From: Paenibacillus azoreducens
GTDB lineage: Bacteria > Bacillota > Bacilli > Paenibacillales > Paenibacillaceae
Direction: 5' to 3'
NCBI RefSeq assembly: GCF_021654775.1
Contig: NZ_AP025343.1
Span: 1,951,501 to 2,015,500, forward strand
Length of the DNA stretch: 64,000 bases
Position 1 is the stretch's first letter. The number at the start of each line of letters is the position of its first letter. This document shows, one piece after another, positions 1 through 7,828 of this stretch. The notes under the pieces are model-generated. The model was given only the letters and a program-made list of their open reading frames with translations. It had not been told where the DNA came from and did not search any database. Both the position numbers and the translations under genes were made by a program.

Positions 1-546
1 GAGTCGAGTAAAGCTATCAAGGAACACACATTGGAAGTGCGCGGCGGCAAATTGGTTGGGGTTGATGGCAATCGAAACTTAGACAGCCTTCCGCAAGAAT
101 TGAAGGACGCTCTCACTCGGATGCATATTCTCGGTAACGATAACATCTTCAGTTCCTTCGAGAGCGGCAACGGTGATAAGCTTACTGAGCAAGCTGTTGC
201 AACCCTCGGTAATGCAGTGAGGGGTTCGAATGATTTGAAAGTTGGTTCTGGATGGTATGCAGAAGATACGACTACCTTGGTCATTCGTGTCTATACAACA
301 ACCTTCGAATTGCCGAGCCATATGTATGTCGACAAAATACCGATGGAGATTCCAGGGCTTGAGGTGTCTGGCGACAAGAATCAATTCTTCAGCAAGGGCT
401 TCACTGGGCATACGAAGCTGAGCTACAAAGTTGGTCATGTCGGCATGGTGTTCGACAGCTCCAAGGGCGACTTCGGCGGTAAACGGTCGACAGACTTCAT
501 AGTGGGTAACACTTCGATAATGGACACGTTCAGTACAGTTCAATAA
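1..546 (+). CDS. Hypothetical protein, 5'-truncated by window edge
   Basis: The frame is open from base 1 and stops with TAA at 544-546, so the gene probably starts upstream of the window; the first possible internal start is a TTG at 31 with no convincing ribosome binding site. About 180 residues are visible. They are soluble, without a signal peptide, membrane segment or recognisable motif. A GC-rich hairpin followed by a T-run lies directly downstream, so this is likely the last gene of its transcript. Function is not recognised. Confidence 0.7.
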   Translation, partial: ESSKAIKEHTLEVRGGKLVGVDGNRNLDSLPQELKDALTRMHILGNDNIFSSFESGNGDKLTEQAVATLGNAVRGSNDLKVGSGWYAEDTTTLVIRVYTTTFELPSHMYVDKIPMEIPGLEVSGDKNQFFSKGFTGHTKLSYKVGHVGMVFDSSKGDFGGKRSTDFIVGNTSIMDTFSTVQ

Positions 547-561
547 AGCTCTACCTTAATG

Positions 562-594
562 GGAGGTGTCGAGAAATTGGCACCTTCTTTATAT
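562..594 (+). terminator. Rho-independent terminator
   Basis: GGAGGTGTC and GGCACCTTC form a stem of 9 pairs with two G-U wobbles around an 8-base loop, followed by a T-rich stretch. It sits 16 bases after the stop of the first gene. Confidence 0.7.
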
Positions 595-672
595 TTGGGG
601 TTCAATTCACCTTCGTTTCAAGTTATAGTAGATACATTTATTTTCCTACCATTCTTGAAATGAGGTGATGTT

Positions 673-987
673 ATGGCTAAATTATCCGAGTTGTCGTTGT
701 ATGCCAGATTCAAGTGGGCGGTTCCGGTTGTTCCCACGGTTAAAAAGGATGAGGGGTTCTTCAGTGATCCGAAGCCTTGGGATTTTGAGGAGCTAGTACT
801 GGAGCTGATTGAACAGATGTTTGTTGAAATCGAGGAGTTCTTTTCTAAGAAGAACATGCCAGTAGAAGTGGCAATTTACGAAATCAGGGAAGTCTTCGAC
901 CGGCTCCATGTCGAGATGTACAGTCCACATCAGGAAGTCTATATGATCGTGGAGAAGTACAAGAAGCTATCTGAAAACCTATTTTAA
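673..987 (+). CDS. Small hypothetical protein
   Basis: ATG at 673 is preceded by GAGGTGATG, a good ribosome binding site. The 104-residue product is acidic in the middle (runs such as FEELVLELIEQMF and EIEEFF) and probably mostly helical. No signal peptide, membrane segment or known motif is visible. It is flanked by terminators on both sides, so it is probably monocistronic. Function unknown. Confidence 0.75.
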   Translation: MAKLSELSLYARFKWAVPVVPTVKKDEGFFSDPKPWDFEELVLELIEQMFVEIEEFFSKKNMPVEVAIYEIREVFDRLHVEMYSPHQEVYMIVEKYKKLSENLF

Positions 988-993
988 CTTAGT

Positions 994-1026
994 GGAAGGT
1001 GTCGTGAAAATCGGCACTTTCTTTTT
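994..1026 (+). terminator. Rho-independent terminator
   Basis: GAAGGTGTC pairs with GGCACTTTC and is followed by TTTTT. It resembles the terminator at 562-594, as if the gene-end region had been duplicated. Confidence 0.65.
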
Positions 1027-1137
1027 ATGGGACGATTATTTTATAAACGCTCGATTGTTTAGTTCGATTTTAATGGGGTTCCTGTAGAAGATTATTACTA
1101 ATCGTTTCAAGCAGGATAAGGTTCCTTTGATTCCCCG

Positions 1138-1151
1138 CCATCCCTCCAACC
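1138..1151 (+). repeat. C-rich 14-mer repeat, copy 1
   Basis: The sequence CCATCCCTCCAACC occurs here, at 2981-2994 and at 26733-26746, each time in non-coding DNA on the plus strand. The core CCCTCC is complementary to a Shine-Dalgarno sequence. The 310-base gap between genes here (988-1297) holds in addition a terminator and a hairpin at 1262-1284. Confidence 0.6.
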
Positions 1152-1261
1152 TTTGAATGGGATTCGCACAACTATTATTTACAAGCATTTGTATGGAGTT
1201 GGGACGACAAGGGGCTTACATAACTTAACTTCAACACATGATTCAAGAGTCAACAGCTTCT

Positions 1262-1289
1262 AAGTGATTCAAAATAAATCACTTGGAGG
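1262..1289 (+). promoter_or_regulatory. Leader hairpin abutting Shine-Dalgarno
   Basis: AAGTGATT (1262-1269) and AATCACTT (1277-1284) form a perfect 8-bp stem with a 7-base loop. GGAGG begins at the very next base, and the ATG at 1298 follows. The geometry places the stem against the ribosome docking site, so it may control translation or protect the 5' end. Confidence 0.55.
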
Positions 1290-1297
1290 TAAGCGGT

Positions 1298-2068
1298 ATG
1301 AATGAGAAAGATTCGTCGGTTTCAAATGAGGTTCAGAGCATTGATGAAAAGATTGAAGAGTTCAAAGGGAGTGCCGCCAAGGAAGCGGATTTCATTTGGG
1401 GCGTAGATGTATTTTATGGGTGGCAGTCAGCATCCGGTCGTGAAAAGAATGTAGTAGAAGTCACCTGTAAGCTGGACGGTCAAAAGTTCTATTATCTACT
1501 CGAAGACCTGCGAGACATCAAGCAGACGGATCTGGTAATAAAAAGCCTTGGCTCAATTGCACTCATCAAGCGTAGCTACGTTAAGCACTTTGTCGATGTT
1601 GCTGACGGAATGATCATGGAAAAGAAGCAGAAATTGATGGACTGTATCGATGTGTATGTTCCATTTGACTTGGGGTCATTGAATGCCCTGCAGCATTATC
1701 GACTTGTTTATCGGCACTTTCAGGAAAACCAGGAGAAGTTCCCTTCAAAGATCAGCAACACCTTCAATTCGGAGGAACATGAAGGAGCAATCCTTGATGT
1801 AGAGTACCCTGTCGACAAAGAAGGCGTTCTGACAATTGCGTTTTTGCGCGAAGACTTTAGGAGTCTGTTCAGCGTAAAGAATGACAATGAGTACAATCAA
1901 ATTCTTGATGCTCTGCACACTCTTGGGGTTCTGATTCCGAATTCAGGAAAAAAGAACAAGAAGAAATCCGAAGCTTTTACGTTCGAACGTGCTTTGGCAA
2001 AGGGGATTGCAGTGAAATACTTTACGATCCGAATTGACCCATCTTTATTCAAGGGGGAACTGGTGTAA
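1298..2068 (+). CDS. Hypothetical protein, possible replication-type winged helix
   Basis: The ATG at 1298 is chosen over an upstream TTG because GGAGG lies at 1285-1289. The product has 256 residues. The first 40 are charged and probably flexible; the C-terminal half (for example residues 160-250) alternates short strands and helices and ends in a basic stretch KKNKKKSEAFTF, which could suit DNA binding. The stop overlaps the start of the downstream adenine methyltransferase by one base, so the two are co-translated. I do not recognise the family; a partner of the methylase is an inference from coupling. Confidence 0.75.
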   Translation: MNEKDSSVSNEVQSIDEKIEEFKGSAAKEADFIWGVDVFYGWQSASGREKNVVEVTCKLDGQKFYYLLEDLRDIKQTDLVIKSLGSIALIKRSYVKHFVDVADGMIMEKKQKLMDCIDVYVPFDLGSLNALQHYRLVYRHFQENQEKFPSKISNTFNSEEHEGAILDVEYPVDKEGVLTIAFLREDFRSLFSVKNDNEYNQILDALHTLGVLIPNSGKKNKKKSEAFTFERALAKGIAVKYFTIRIDPSLFKGELV

Positions 2069-2964
2069 TGGCAACTAGACCAGATCCGCTCCCGCAGCTT
2101 GGTGGGAAATCGCAAATCATTGATAAAATGGTTGAGATATTCCGCTATTGTATAGAAGAGCATGGTTTGACAGGTGCAGCCGATTATTTCATGGGCGGTA
2201 ATCGGCTTTTCCTTCACCTTGATTGTGACCAGATTAAGTTCAAACTGGCTAATGAAATTGATCGAGGGGTTGTCGCCTTTTTCAAATGTTTGCAAGACCC
2301 ATATAAGACTGATCAACTAATCGATTCAATTTGGAAGCTGGCGGATTATGTCGACACTCAGGAGCGCTTCACAAAGGCTTGTGAAATAAGACTGGATGAT
2401 CAAGCTGATGAAATTATCTCAGGCGCTTTGACTTATATTGTTGCTCTGCACAGCCGAGCTACAAATAGGCAAGATTTTTGCAAAGCGAACGTAGGAACAA
2501 GATTAACTCTTTCTGGGCTGGACAAGTTGGTCGGCTTGGATGAAGTCATTGGTGATGTTCAAATTTACTGTGGAGATTATAAAGAACAGTTCCATAAGTA
2601 TAAGAATCGGGATGATCTATTAGTTTGGCTTGATCCTCCGTATCTGACTACGGAAGCTGTTGAGGGGAAGAGGGGTAATCGGAAGAAAACAAAAGCTACA
2701 AACGGTTATGTCCATCCGTTTACTAAAGAGGATCATGAATTAATGATCGACAACATAACGTCACTTGAATGTAAGAACAAGATTATTGTAAGTGGCTATA
2801 AAAATGATGCTTATAGGCGACTTGAGCAGAATGGGTTTTACAGGTATTTCGTTGGAACAGTTCACGTCCCGAGTTCAGGGATAGGTAAGATGATTGCCGA
2901 GTATATTTGGAGTAACGTCAAGATTCCAGATTGGGTTCTTGACTGGACACATAATGCCGAGTAG
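2068..2964 (+). CDS. D12-class DNA adenine-N6 methyltransferase (Dam-like)
   Basis: This 298-residue protein carries the catalytic motif DPPY near residue 190 (context LVWLDPPYLTTE) and an N-terminal LGGKSQIIDKM resembling the AdoMet-binding start of D12-family enzymes. A second motif, FMGGNRLF, replaces the usual FxGxG-type loop. D12 enzymes transfer a methyl group from AdoMet to adenine N6 in a short DNA target. No cognate endonuclease lies beside it, so it looks like an orphan methylase, which mobile elements often use against host restriction or for regulation. TAATG coupling ties it to the upstream gene. Target sequence cannot be inferred. Confidence 0.88.
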   Translation: MATRPDPLPQLGGKSQIIDKMVEIFRYCIEEHGLTGAADYFMGGNRLFLHLDCDQIKFKLANEIDRGVVAFFKCLQDPYKTDQLIDSIWKLADYVDTQERFTKACEIRLDDQADEIISGALTYIVALHSRATNRQDFCKANVGTRLTLSGLDKLVGLDEVIGDVQIYCGDYKEQFHKYKNRDDLLVWLDPPYLTTEAVEGKRGNRKKTKATNGYVHPFTKEDHELMIDNITSLECKNKIIVSGYKNDAYRRLEQNGFYRYFVGTVHVPSSGIGKMIAEYIWSNVKIPDWVLDWTHNAE

Positions 2965-2980
2965 AAGGATTGAACTTCCT

Positions 2981-2994
2981 CCATCCCTCCAACC
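2981..2994 (+). repeat. C-rich 14-mer repeat, copy 2
   Basis: CCATCCCTCCAACC lies 17 bases after the methyltransferase stop and about 100 bases upstream of a strong terminator, an arrangement compatible with a short 3'-UTR-derived RNA. Confidence 0.6.
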
Positions 2995-3093
2995 TGTTGA
3001 ACTCGAAATATGCTGATTCTGTTGATTTATTTTGATTTGGCTTAATAATCCTCGAGAACGGCAATAACGACAGTCTTATACAGTAACGATTAG

Positions 3094-3134
3094 AAAAACA
3101 CTCTCGACCAGGCAATTGCGCTGAGAGTGTTTTT
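3094..3134 (+). terminator. Strong rho-independent terminator
   Basis: AAAAACACTCTC and GAGAGTGTTTTT form a perfect 12-bp stem. The A-run and T-run on the two sides would let it work in both directions. Confidence 0.9.
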
Positions 3135-3720
3135 CTTTATGCCTAAAGGAACAAATTGGTCGTAATTTTTGCAATTACGAGAGCTGCAACTGACAGCATG
3201 TTGTCGCAAACCCTTCTATAAACACACTTTTTTGAGCAGAACACCATTCGAACTATCTCGAGGTATGCCTTAAAACACACTACGCTCCTTATTTGACGCG
3301 GATTTCTTGCAATTCGTGTCGAAAGCTGTCAGTAAGAACGATGAAGAAGGGATTTCGAGGGGATTCCATGTTCGGTTGAAAGAGTCGATGAAATTTTGAG
3401 TTAAGCAACATCAGATCGATATTCTGTGATCCCGTTTTTCCGTAACTCCTGATTTTCTCCGAATGTAAACCTATTCCAGTATCGGTCGCCCTGCTCCCTT
3501 CAGCGGCGGCTTTTGCTCGGCGGTCAAAATCGGCTCGTATAGCCGCCGACTCCCTTGGCAGGTCTATTCCCCTAGTTTTGCCCTTTCGGTCGCTTACAGG
3601 GGCTTTCAGGGCGTCCTGCTCGGTTGTCGCCTTTTCGCTCTGTATGGGGTTCTCGTTTTTCCAGTCGTATCAAGGGTTTTCGGCTTTTTGGTTCTAAAAA
3701 TTAACCCTAAAAAAGATCAA
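3135..3720. other. Long gene-free stretch with GC-rich structured segment
   Basis: No plausible gene on either strand. From about 3480 to 3660 the composition becomes clearly more GC-rich than the surroundings and contains self-complementary blocks, for example GCGGCGGC near 3499 and GCCGCCG near 3541. It could be a structured RNA, a transfer or replication site, or a remnant of imported DNA. Confidence 0.5.
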
Positions 3721-3727
3721 AAAACAC

Positions 3728-3756
3728 TTGAATTAATCACTAAATGAAGCTATTAT
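3728..3756 (+). promoter_or_regulatory. Sigma-A type promoter
   Basis: TTGAAT (3728-3733) and TATTAT (3751-3756) are separated by exactly 17 bases. The predicted start lies just before the inverted repeat at 3773-3803 and the gene at 3828. Confidence 0.7.
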
Positions 3757-3772
3757 TGATACACGTTAAATA

Positions 3773-3803
3773 ACTTAAATTTACTAAAAAAGTAAATTTA
3801 AGT
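3773..3803 (+). promoter_or_regulatory. 13-bp perfect inverted repeat in leader
   Basis: ACTTAAATTTACT and AGTAAATTTAAGT are perfect complements around AAAAA. The element lies about 17 bases downstream of the -10 box and 9 bases before GGGAGG, so it may be an operator overlapping the initial transcribed region or an RNA hairpin near the ribosome binding site. Confidence 0.7.
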
Positions 3804-3827
3804 AAAATAATCGGGAGGATGATAAAG

Positions 3828-4010
3828 ATGTTTATAGCTTTGATGGTTTTGGGGATTGTTTTGTTTCTGCCATTTGTACTTCTGAATTTGGAACTTGTGA
3901 AGATTGGTTTTAATAGAGAAGTGCCGATTACTCATCGAAACATTGCCGGATATGCACTGATCATTGAAGCGGCAGTAATTGGGATCTTAGCCGTGCTTTT
4001 AATCTTGTAA
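3828..4010 (+). CDS. Small two-span membrane protein
   Basis: The ATG at 3828 is preferred to that at 3819 because GGGAGG at 3813-3818 would touch the latter. The 60-residue product is two hydrophobic helices (about residues 2-22 and 42-60) joined by a short polar loop with NREVPITHRN. It is the first gene after the promoter at 3728 and is followed closely by DUF5348 and a resolvase-like gene on the same strand. No family recognised. Confidence 0.75.
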   Translation: MFIALMVLGIVLFLPFVLLNLELVKIGFNREVPITHRNIAGYALIIEAAVIGILAVLLIL

Positions 4011-4070
4011 TTTGCAACAGTGAACTTGAAGTTTGTAAAAGAACAAGATGGAACGAGAGGAGCGAACTTC

Positions 4071-4292
4071 ATGGCAGACAAAATTCCTATGCAATATGAT
4101 GCTGATGCAGATCGGTGGTATGTGATTCTCAATGATAAGAAATGCTGGATGCATTGCGGTGAAGGCTTTGAGCTTTACATTTGTGGTGATCAAGTTCCAT
4201 GTCGGCTTGAGCTAGACCATGATTGGTATGTAGTCATTCAAGGCATCAGCTTCAATTTAAGAAAAGGGACTAAGTACATGGTTAATGTATAA
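4071..4292 (+). CDS. DUF5348-like protein
   Basis: AGAGGAG lies just before ATG 4071, which is chosen over a GTG at 4020. The 73 residues show the pattern RWYVIL, LHCGE-like WMHCGEGFEL, CRLEL and DWYVV that I associate with DUF5348, a small beta-rich family common in Firmicute mobile elements, of unknown function. It is followed after 15 bases by the resolvase-like gene, so the two are probably co-transcribed. Confidence 0.7.
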   Translation: MADKIPMQYDADADRWYVILNDKKCWMHCGEGFELYICGDQVPCRLELDHDWYVVIQGISFNLRKGTKYMVNV

Positions 4293-4307
4293 GAGAGGGG
4301 TAAAAAT

Positions 4308-4832
4308 ATGGCACGACTTGCCTATATCCGCTGTCAACGCAAGCAGGAAATCGAAGAATTTGAGCAGCAAGCTCAGGCAGATGAAGTATTTATTGATTTG
4401 GCTAACGAATTCGGTGTTACTTTGAACAATTCGCTTGAAGTAATGCTCGAAAAGTTAGTCAGTGGTGATGAGGTTGTTGTTCGAGGGTTGAGTGAACTGG
4501 CAGATACCGTAGCCGAAATACGTTCATTAATGGCGACTTTGCGTGATATAGGTACTGAACTACATCTTCTGAACTCAGTCAGTACAGGTGTCCTTTCGGA
4601 TGAAGGACTTAAGATCCTCACGTTAATAGATACTTTCATAAAAGAAAAGGAACAAATTCGGGAAAAGAAGAAGCGAAAAGGCAGACCTGTGCAACCTTAC
4701 CCTCCCAACTTCCTTGAAGTATATAAGGGATATCGGAATAAGGAATATAACAGGCTGGAAGCAGCAAAGAAGTTACAAATTAGTGTTAATACATTTCGAG
4801 ATTTGATTATTGTTTTTGAATTTAGGTTTTAA
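4308..4832 (+). CDS. Resolvase-like protein lacking catalytic serine
   Basis: The N-terminus MARLAYIRCQRKQE aligns with the YxRVS start of serine recombinases, but the catalytic serine and following residues are replaced (IRCQ). Residues around 60-95 (DEVVVRGLSELADTVAEI) align with the conserved LxRLxR helix, and residues 115-170 carry the GRP-Y-PPNF recombinase hinge followed by a helix-turn-helix. The recombinase fold and DNA-binding tail are therefore kept while catalysis is probably lost. It may act as a DNA-binding regulator or accessory factor. 174 residues; ribosome binding site GAGAGGGG. Confidence 0.75.
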   Translation: MARLAYIRCQRKQEIEEFEQQAQADEVFIDLANEFGVTLNNSLEVMLEKLVSGDEVVVRGLSELADTVAEIRSLMATLRDIGTELHLLNSVSTGVLSDEGLKILTLIDTFIKEKEQIREKKKRKGRPVQPYPPNFLEVYKGYRNKEYNRLEAAKKLQISVNTFRDLIIVFEFRF

Positions 4833-4869
4833 TTTGGAAAGGAGAGAGTTGGAGGTGATAACTTTTAGT

Positions 4870-5520
4870 GTGAATCCGACAGAAGAGCGGATTGGAGATG
4901 CTGGAGTAAGGGTTGTACCTAGGAAGAAACCTGTAGCCCATTACAGTCGCTTTGAAAGTTTAGGAATAAGCGAAGGTTTTGTTAAAACGGTTGATGGATA
5001 TTTGGATCAGCCCATAAAAGTAGGCGCATTTGGATATGGTGTTGAGAGAAATACAAAAATGGCTATTAGCAGTAAGGAGGTTCCGATTCTGACTGTTGAT
5101 GAATTTAAAGCCGGTCGTAAAGGCGGGGTTTCAGAAGCGATTCTTAAGGTAAAGAACTTTTCTGATAATGACAACTGGCTTGAATCGTTAGACACTGATT
5201 ACGAAGTAATCAAAGCTGTATTTAATTTGGTTGAAATCGAGATCTATAACCATAAGAAGAAGTGGTTGCACTTAGTTATAGAAGTTGCTTTAAGAACAGG
5301 TAGATCAAAAGATATTGACTATCTTGGGAGGTTGATTGAAGAATTCAACGATTTCAGTAAACTGCCTCTAGTATCGCAAGATAAAGAGTGCTTCAAGTCG
5401 TCTACCAACCCAAGTATGATTCAAAAAGTCATCTTCTACTTAGAGGAACACAGTTTAAGGGATTTAGTGGGGTATATCATTACAAATAAAAAGGCAGCTG
5501 ATGCTGTTGGATTGTCTTGA
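4870..5520 (+). CDS. Hypothetical protein, possible IDEAL-type domain
   Basis: GTG 4870 is chosen because GGAGGTGATA sits 11 bases upstream; earlier TTG/GTG codons would overlap that site. The 216-residue product has a basic N-terminus and a central helical segment (about residues 125-165, with VIEVALRTGRSKDIDYL) that resembles the IDEAL domain of small Bacillus regulators, in which IDEAL is followed by a D-x-x-x-F/Y helix. This match is by eye only. It follows the resolvase-like gene on the same strand. Function unknown. Confidence 0.7.
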   Translation: MNPTEERIGDAGVRVVPRKKPVAHYSRFESLGISEGFVKTVDGYLDQPIKVGAFGYGVERNTKMAISSKEVPILTVDEFKAGRKGGVSEAILKVKNFSDNDNWLESLDTDYEVIKAVFNLVEIEIYNHKKKWLHLVIEVALRTGRSKDIDYLGRLIEEFNDFSKLPLVSQDKECFKSSTNPSMIQKVIFYLEEHSLRDLVGYIITNKKAADAVGLS

Positions 5521-5554
5521 CGCTAATTGGCTCATAATCTAGGAGGGCGATAAT

Positions 5555-6283
5555 ATGAAATCTCTAACTATCCCCAAAATAATTAAAGGTAGAGCAATTG
5601 TTGGAGATGTTGTCATTGGTTTAGAAGATTGGGAGATAGATAAACACTGGCGTAAATGGGAAGCGTTTGGAGATGAAGATTGCACCGATATTCAAATAAG
5701 GGATAATTACATTGATAAGCAAATTGCTCTTGCAAGTTTGCGGAAAAGAAAAAGGAAGCTTGTTGAAGGCGTTTATCATTCGACTTTTGAGGAGTACTCT
5801 TTCTTGGTTGATCGTAAGTCAGGGGGAGTGACACATTACAACAACAAGGAATGTTTTTATGAAGTGAAATGCGGAAAGATTTATCTGGTCAAGTATTCAT
5901 CAGGTGAAACTAAGATGGTGTATGATGGTGTTAAACTAATCACAATTTCCGGGGACTGGTTGAGAAAAAATGACCAGCCAGCAAGTTCTAAAAACTTTGG
6001 TTCAATAAAGTACCAAAGAAATGCACTTAGAACCAAGGCTTTTTACTTGAAATCTCATCAGATAATCTCTGTAATGTTTTTCGGTCAAAAAGCTATAGAT
6101 TTAGCAATAGATGGAGTGAGTGAAAGAACTCATGATATTAACCACAGAAATCTTAACCCTGATGATAACAGACCAGAAAATTTAGAGATAGTCACTTTGG
6201 ATGAGAATACGGAGCACAAAACGATAATGAGGAGAGTTTTGAAAGAAAAGATTCTGGTTTATATGAATAGGAACAATTTGTAA
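5555..6283 (+). CDS. HNH endonuclease (homing type)
   Basis: The 242-residue protein contains, at about residues 192-222, the HNH_3-like signature HDINHRN followed by PDDNRPENLEIV and EHK. This is typical of phage-type HNH nucleases in which the His pair and the downstream Asn/His coordinate a metal and cut DNA. The N-terminal 190 residues are basic and have no clear motif. AGGAGGG precedes the ATG. A terminator follows at 6363. Free-standing HNH genes of this type usually spread between mobile elements. Confidence 0.85.
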   Translation: MKSLTIPKIIKGRAIVGDVVIGLEDWEIDKHWRKWEAFGDEDCTDIQIRDNYIDKQIALASLRKRKRKLVEGVYHSTFEEYSFLVDRKSGGVTHYNNKECFYEVKCGKIYLVKYSSGETKMVYDGVKLITISGDWLRKNDQPASSKNFGSIKYQRNALRTKAFYLKSHQIISVMFFGQKAIDLAIDGVSERTHDINHRNLNPDDNRPENLEIVTLDENTEHKTIMRRVLKEKILVYMNRNNL

Positions 6284-6362
6284 TAAGCGTAGTCTTAAGT
6301 TTATTGAGAAACTGGTGGTGTAGTTGAAATATGGTAAGAAATTGTTCATTAGCACATTAGTT

Positions 6363-6397
6363 TAGCGAGACTCGTGTTCAGAGATCTCGCTATTTTT
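6363..6397 (+). terminator. Rho-independent terminator
   Basis: TAGCGAGA and TCTCGCTA form an 8-bp stem followed by TTTTT, ending the HNH transcript. Confidence 0.8.
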
Positions 6398-6559
6398 ATG
6401 CGCTCAGGGGTATTGACCGAACTTTATCGTAAATTCTGGACTTTAATGCATCACTGCGAAGGATTTATCGTGCTTCTAATTGAAACTTTGATTTTTAAGA
6501 TTAGATTAAGAACGGGGTATTTGAAGTGAGTTCCTGAGAAAAAACTGAGTTAGTTTAGA

Positions 6560-6760
6560 AGAGCGAATCCACTTTTCATAAACAGTGAAGTTTGGTTATC
6601 CAACCGAACAGAAATTGAATAAATAAGCGAACGGGATTTAGAACAGCGAACAGAAATTTTATAAAAAGCGAAGTGGATTCAGAAGGAACGAACAGAAGCC
6701 TTATAAAGTGTCGAGGGAATATATACAGCCGAATACAATTTTATAATAGACAGGAGCAGT
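6560..6760 (+). repeat. Iteron-like array, about 41-42 bp period
   Basis: CGAA boxes occur at 6564, 6605, 6647, 6689 and 6730, spaced 41-42 bp. Most are followed 11 bases later by TTTATAAA or a variant. Between them lie weaker CGAA/TGAA/CGAG boxes at 6586, 6628, 6669 and 6712, giving an overall step of about 21 bp, two helical turns. The block lies in a 1.1 kb gene-free region and resembles a replication or partition protein binding array. Confidence 0.65.
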
Positions 6761-7402
6761 CTAAAAGATAGGTGAGAAACGGGTATGAAGTGATGGATGG
6801 ATTTAATTTTGCTGTCACATCAAATACCAGTTCTAATATCTGTTTAGACTACTCGTTCCCTAGATTATGTTTATAATCGAGGATTTAGTTTGTTTCTATC
6901 TGATCGGTATATTAGGTAGGTCGAAATAAAATATCATTCTGAGTTATACCTTATCATTCTGGGAAATTATACCTACCAACCCCTCGGAACACTGTTGATT
7001 TCTCGCCAGTTCAAATTTTATCCCTCTACCCCTCTATGACTTTATTTGCTTTCATTTGAACCGTATACAGCAAGAAAAATAATCAGTTGAGAAAATTCCG
7101 TTTGCTCACGAGATGGGATCAAATTCAGGAGTTGAAAATGAAGCAAAATTACAGTACTTACAAGCTCACTTTCTCAAAACTGACTTAAATTCAGTTTGTG
7201 TGTTCAGTTAAGCTCTGATTTTCCTCTCAGGCTCTAGGGTTTTTCGTTACAAAAGAAAATCAGAGGACTTACGTCAGCCCCATATGCGGGTAAATTAAGT
7301 AAGTCGGTATGGAATTAACGAAAGAGGTTCTGATTATGTCGTTTCATGTCGAGTTAGTCGAGAGCCAGGCAACATCATCACATAAAGAAAGGAATTGATC
7401 GA
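6761..7402. other. Gene-free region downstream of the repeat array
   Basis: No supported gene on either strand. The region is AT-rich, with a long inverted repeat at 7213-7265. Together with the repeat array it forms the largest non-coding region of the window and is the best candidate for an origin or cis-acting maintenance locus. Confidence 0.5.
7213..7265 (+). repeat. 11-bp perfect inverted repeat
   Basis: CTCTGATTTTC (7213-7223) and GAAAATCAGAG (7255-7265) are perfect complements 31 bases apart. There is no T-run after it, so it is not a typical terminator; a leader structure or protein site upstream of the gene at 7403 is possible. Confidence 0.55.
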
Positions 7403-7828
7403 ATGGATCAGCCAAAGAAAATGTTGTGGTGGCAGATAACTGAAGCTGTTTCAACAATCCAGAAAAGACTAAAGTCAAAAGAATTGAATGATGCGGATAA
7501 GATGTTAGAGCATATGAAATTGGACACTATTAATCACATTGTTCTTTTATTAGGAGAACTTAGCAATCTAAGTGAGAAGTCAAAACTAAGGTACGAGATG
7601 TGGATAAACAAAAGCACAGGCAAAAATTCTTCAAAACAGGCAGCGAAGTACGGCATAACGACTGACTCATTACGATCCAAGATCATTTACTTTGATAACA
7701 AACTCAGAGCTTTGGTGGGTGATCAGACTATTGCTTCAATAGTATCCGCTACATCCGCAGAGCAGCTAGTAGCAATAATGAATCAATTTATACAAAATGC
7801 CAAGGAGAGAAAGGGTGTGTTTATGTGA
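7403..7828 (+). CDS. HTH-like paralogue family member 1
   Basis: The 141-residue protein shares a core with the products of 7825, 29977 and 30540: a helical N-terminus, then a region with AAKYGITTDSLRSKI, then D-x-x-x-x-x-LVGDQTI and a final helix. The pattern of small residues followed by S-x-R/L-R suggests a helix-turn-helix related to sigma region 4 or similar DNA-binding folds, though this is an inference. GAAAGGAA precedes the ATG. The stop overlaps the GTG start of the next paralogue by four bases, so they are translationally coupled. Confidence 0.75.
   Translation: MDQPKKMLWWQITEAVSTIQKRLKSKELNDADKMLEHMKLDTINHIVLLLGELSNLSEKSKLRYEMWINKSTGKNSSKQAAKYGITTDSLRSKIIYFDNKLRALVGDQTIASIVSATSAEQLVAIMNQFIQNAKERKGVFM

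Noticed and set aside
79..543. Minus-strand frame of 154 codons
   Set aside because: Opposes the truncated first gene and has no start signals.
1897..2316. Minus-strand frame of 139 codons
   Set aside because: Shadow across the junction of two well-supported plus-strand genes.
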